Assembly (NCBI GenBank): GCA_964644695.1
Contig: CAZXWN010000013.1
Coordinates: 1 to 64,000 of the forward strand
Reading direction: 5' to 3'
Length of the DNA stretch: 64,000 nt
Origin: CAZXWN01 sp964644695 [NCBI: uncultured bacterium]
Lineage (GTDB): Bacteria; UBP4; UBA4092
Under the pieces are notes generated by a model, which was not told the DNA's origin, searched no databases, and worked only from the letters and a program-made list of their open reading frames with translations. The position numbers and the translations under genes are program-made. The stretch's first letter is position 1; each line of letters starts with the position of its first letter. Shown here piece after piece: positions 61,901-64,000 of this stretch.

Positions 61901-62149
61901 TTTATCAGGAGCAACGGCGCGATTTTTGAGATAACTCCTGTTAATGGGATTGGGGATTTTCCCCAAAGTGTACCAGTCTTTGGTAATCGACTGGGCTTTA
62001 CCCGTTTTTATTTTTTTCACATACTCTGTAAAAGCGGGATTAAGTGGCGCTTTCTTTAATGCTGGTTCCGTTGTTTCAGCATAGACATTGAGTGCAAACA
62101 AACTAAATAGTAAAAGAGATACTGCCAGCATCTTAACTTTGAACATCAT
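58997..62149 (-). CDS. Giant secreted papain-family (C1A) peptidase with shared C-terminal module
   Basis: The 1,050-residue protein has a signal peptide (MLAVSLLLFSLFALNVYA). The peptidase covers about 90-300: SYDLRTTARLTAVRNQGGCGSCW with active Cys115, TNHEVSVVGWDD with His247, and IIRNSWGSSWG with Asn277. A lectin-like beta domain follows (about 305-480). From about residue 503 the 550-residue module seen at 27406 and 62333 begins (PDIKMF, VSQAGYSTPTSG, FGVPTTWSWIDIP, GQLIASAQFGD, YLVAPVRRP). Active residues are intact, so it should cut extracellular protein. It ends at a bidirectional terminator. Confidence 0.85.
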   Translation of the reverse strand: MMFKVKMLAVSLLLFSLFALNVYAETTEPALKKAPLNPAFTEYVKKIKTGKAQSITKDWYTLGKIPNPINRSYLKNRAVAPDKDSEASALFPSSYDLRTTARLTAVRNQGGCGSCWTFGTLASLESGLLPGETWDFSENNMKNTHGFLWTPCDGGNDTMGAAYLLRWSGPVLETADPYSTVDYNNSPSNLTVVKHTQNVHWLFSSNELKKSIMNHGAVAVSLYWEDTCYNSTNKAYYCNDSTQYTNHEVSVVGWDDSFSSTKFAQTPPGNGAWIIRNSWGSSWGQSGYFYLSYYDQTGPSEATLYLPPQSTTVFNHIYQYDPMGNTNDLGYSRATAWGANVFTAQSNDTIMAVGTYFLVPNASYELYIYKNVSSTGPRTGTLVYQSTGSVATSGFSTITLSSTVFVPASQKFSVVFRYMTPGYKYPIPVEYPVTEANSGVDFCTTASNAGESWMSSAGSSWTDLKNSSDSDIAISNVCIKAYAVTSTASAATITPPSFGFLPDIKMFKNASLTSNLFALADYNLGEPATSYNISTNFLGNTSLSGSTVSQAGYSTPTSGRTYFTMTNGGGTSSSYSLVRYSTYQMKKMPYIAMRPNSSEDFYPIDYAYDINGKAIPASFGDAWWVFSTSTVSSLIDGIFSSPSSIRLATYSGFTASSMTFYVNASPKDLATIADVTTATDITTEPFTVYPDLQKGGTFSSSSAFEANFGIEAIGGLTLPSHSYVSTVSDLTGRSLPGIISFGFTGSSQGIKLTPQISNMVNCVSTTWYTARIRVCSPTPGNTMEAQLYNFRGIIPGDSTVDLGANILFGVPTTWSWIDIPIYTTSTGRGYPQIILKASAPGTIYLQSVQYFSAPPQIMSAVGNIDSNYAYSEPSTIGQLTTGWATSEIYGAETPAGVAFGFDGGALTLDYAGAATGNNQRGSKVTAKTAAGGIYTAAANPNYQAGMKMNVEKMSGTFNSYDAILLMACYGVASNGGADFWSAGGQLIASAQFGDISNGWHYLVAPVRRPWQQVQYMTKNSSAGKIKVYEVDYIRDMDEPNLNIDWYDILF

Positions 62150-62283
62150 CAGGACACCCCATTGTTTTATATATTTTTCACTTATTATTTTTTTGATTAA
62201 TATGTAGATTGTATACTATCTTGCTTAAAAAGCGAGTTATTTATTAACTTTAAGCGAATACGCCTGGTTATTTTACAAATTAA

Positions 62284-62313
62284 AAAGGGTAAGGCTGATT
62301 AGCCCTACCCTTT
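62284..62313 (-). terminator. Intrinsic terminator for partial gene
   Basis: AAAGGGTAAGGC and GCCCTACCCTTT pair with one mismatch; on the minus strand TTTTTAATTTG follows. Confidence 0.75.
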
Positions 62314-62332
62314 GTTTGTAACTATTAGAAAT

Positions 62333-64000
62333 TTATTTGCTCATAAAGAAGTAGCTGTGCCAGTCACGGTACAAATTGGGCTCATCCATATCCCGGATGA
62401 AATCCGTCTCCATGACTTTGATTTTCCCTGTACTGCTGTTTTTGGTCATATACTGAACCTGTTGCCAGGGCCGGCGCACGGGAGCAACCAGGTAATGCCA
62501 TCCATTACTGATATCTCCAAACTGGGCGGAGGCAATCAACTGTCCACCGGGACTCCAGAAATCGGCTCCCCCGTTACTCTCTACACCATAACAGGCCAAC
62601 AACAGGATGGCATCATAGGAATTGAAACTCCCGGACATCTTTTCAACATTCATCTTTATGCCGGCCTGATACCCCTGATTAGATGGGGCGGTATAAATGC
62701 CGCCGGCTGGAGTCTTGGCTGTTACCTTGGACCCTCTCTGGTTATTTCCAGTGGCGGCTCCAGTGTAATCCAGTGTTAAGGTTCCCCCATCAAAACCAAA
62801 GGTTACACCAACAGGTGTTTCTGTTCCATAGATTTCTCCCGTGGCCCAGCCTGAAGTTAACTGACTGTAAGAGGCTGGTTTCGAATAAGCATAATGGGCA
62901 TCTTTATTTCCATGAGTTTCCATCAGCTGGGGATTTCCAGTGAAATACTGCACCGATTGGAGATAAGTTGTACCGATAGAACTGGATTTCAAGATGATTT
63001 GAGGATACCCTTTCCCTGTATTTGTTGTACGAATGGGAATATCAATCCATGTCCAGGTGGTTGGCACCCCAAATAAAATGTTGGCACCTAAATCCACCGT
63101 ACTGTCTGCCGGAATAATACCGCGGAAGTTATACAGTTGGGCTTCCATGGAGTTCCCGGGATTGGGGCTAAAAACACGGATTCGGGCTGTGTACCAGGTA
63201 TCTGATAAACAATCCACCATATTACTGACACTCGGAGTCAGTTTAACGCCTTGGGAAGTGCCATTGAACGCAAAGGCAATGACACCGGGGAGGGACCGGC
63301 CACCCAAATCAGATACGGTCGCTTGGTAAGACCGGGTAGGTAATGATAACCCTGAAATTTCTTCAATACCATAATTGGCGGCAAACTGGGTATTGGAACT
63401 GAAAGTACCCCCCGCCAGTAAATCAGGATACACTTTCAAAGGTTCGATAACAATATCCCGTGCGGTTGATACCGCGGCAAGACTCGTCATATCAACGGGG
63501 GAAGCACTCACATATAAGGTGGCCTCATTTGAATTAAACCCGCTATAAGTGGTCAGCCGAATGTAAGAAGTGTTTGGCCATGTACCGCTGATAAGAGTTA
63601 GGGTCACAGTGTCCATCGAGAATAAACCCCATGAATCACCGAAGGAGGCGGGGATAGCCTTACCCGCACTGTCATAAGCATAGTCGCTGATATAGAAGTT
63701 CTCTGAGCTGTTCGGACGCATGGCAAGATAGGGAAGTTTCTTTATATTGTAGGTGGAATACCGGATATTATTGCCGGCCATTCCAAATCCTGCAGTATTC
63801 GTAATGCGGAAAAGATTTGAACCCACCGTCGCACTGGCATATCCTGCTTGTGATACGGTACTTCCGGATAATGAAGTTAAGTTCATAAAGTTTTGGGTCA
63901 GACTATAGGTGGTTCCGACACTCCCGGTATTAAAATCTTCCAAGTTAACCAGATTTGAAACAGCAGCGCTCCCCTTAAACAGTTTGAAGTCAGGGAAGGT
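62333..64000 (-). CDS. Secreted protein with shared C-terminal module (5' end beyond window)
   Basis: The frame stays open to the window edge, so the 5' end lies outside. The visible 555 residues correspond almost wholly to the C-terminal module of the peptidase at 58997 and are close to it in sequence throughout (FGVPTTWTWIDIP, GQLIASAQFGD, HYLVAPVRRPWQQVQYMTKNSS). The residues before 63943, read to the edge, include PDFKLFKG, matching the module's start. The N-terminal domain is unknown. The TTG at 63943 is not a credible start. Confidence 0.8.
   Translation of the reverse strand, partial: TFPDFKLFKGSAAVSNLVNLEDFNTGSVGTTYSLTQNFMNLTSLSGSTVSQAGYASATVGSNLFRITNTAGFGMAGNNIRYSTYNIKKLPYLAMRPNSSENFYISDYAYDSAGKAIPASFGDSWGLFSMDTVTLTLISGTWPNTSYIRLTTYSGFNSNEATLYVSASPVDMTSLAAVSTARDIVIEPLKVYPDLLAGGTFSSNTQFAANYGIEEISGLSLPTRSYQATVSDLGGRSLPGVIAFAFNGTSQGVKLTPSVSNMVDCLSDTWYTARIRVFSPNPGNSMEAQLYNFRGIIPADSTVDLGANILFGVPTTWTWIDIPIRTTNTGKGYPQIILKSSSIGTTYLQSVQYFTGNPQLMETHGNKDAHYAYSKPASYSQLTSGWATGEIYGTETPVGVTFGFDGGTLTLDYTGAATGNNQRGSKVTAKTPAGGIYTAPSNQGYQAGIKMNVEKMSGSFNSYDAILLLACYGVESNGGADFWSPGGQLIASAQFGDISNGWHYLVAPVRRPWQQVQYMTKNSSTGKIKVMETDFIRDMDEPNLYRDWHSYFFMSK

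Noticed and set aside
62333-63943. TTG at 63943 as the start of the last gene
   Set aside because: The frame stays open to the window edge and upstream residues match the shared module, so the true start is outside.

Overview
The window looks like chromosome of a Gram-negative bacterium using the standard bacterial code, of roughly balanced GC. Signs of this are a polysaccharide-export ABC ATPase, nucleotide-sugar and lipid-linked-sugar glycosyltransferase genes, lipoproteins, a periplasmic AMIN/STN protein and a peptidoglycan-recycling enzyme. The mix of secreted sugar hydrolases, sialate O-acetylesterases, SGNH hydrolases, Gfo/Idh/MocA oxidoreductase with a TIM-barrel epimerase, and very large secreted proteins recalls Planctomycetota, Lentisphaerota and related candidate phyla. 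That placement is an impression, not shown by any marker gene. No rRNA, tRNA, CRISPR array or transposase was seen.

Layout: 52-1645 is an AT-rich pair, tcmP plus DUF5131. 1646-2421 is a repeat field. 2422-6008 has two paralogous zinc-ribbon membrane proteins around a GNAT acetyltransferase, then DUF1835 and LOG-family genes. 6090-19028 has a secreted glycosidase, a shortened YgfK-like protein with a small membrane partner, a Wzt-like ATPase, an M20 dipeptidase, an AMIN/STN periplasmic protein, a VOC protein, an SGNH esterase and a TPR/membrane protein. 19155-25665 is a sulfur-amino-acid cluster (Rrf2 regulator, DUF3034, metY, CBS, cystathionine gamma-enzyme, cysK). 26082-31233 holds a membrane-anchored secreted protein and a beta-propeller giant. 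31358-38087 carries NamZ-like and sugar/glycan genes. 38299-45825 has small lipoproteins, an orphan NtrC-type regulator, an FAD oxidoreductase, an IMPase-methyltransferase pair, two small periplasmic proteins and larE. 45831-49332 is a second repeat field followed by an AT-rich island: a small phage-like ORF, a KAP NTPase, and a Panacea-type antitoxin with a RelE-like toxin. 49477-58892 carries a CoA-disulfide reductase with rhodanese domain, a zinc ribbon, tandem sialate O-acetylesterases, and dapB-VOC-pyrC. 58997-64000 has a papain-family giant and the 3' part of a related gene.

The most unusual features are: (a) a module of about 550 residues at the C-terminus of three otherwise different giant secreted proteins; (b) the antitoxin-toxin-KAP NTPase operon with two inverted-repeat operator candidates; (c) the same composite repeat at the borders of both AT-rich accessory islands, 44 kb apart; (d) a five-copy intergenic motif with two TTCGT half-sites one helical turn apart; and (e) several genes whose -10 box lies 6 to 9 nt before the ATG, implying leaderless mRNAs. 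All family names come from motif reading by eye, not searches.
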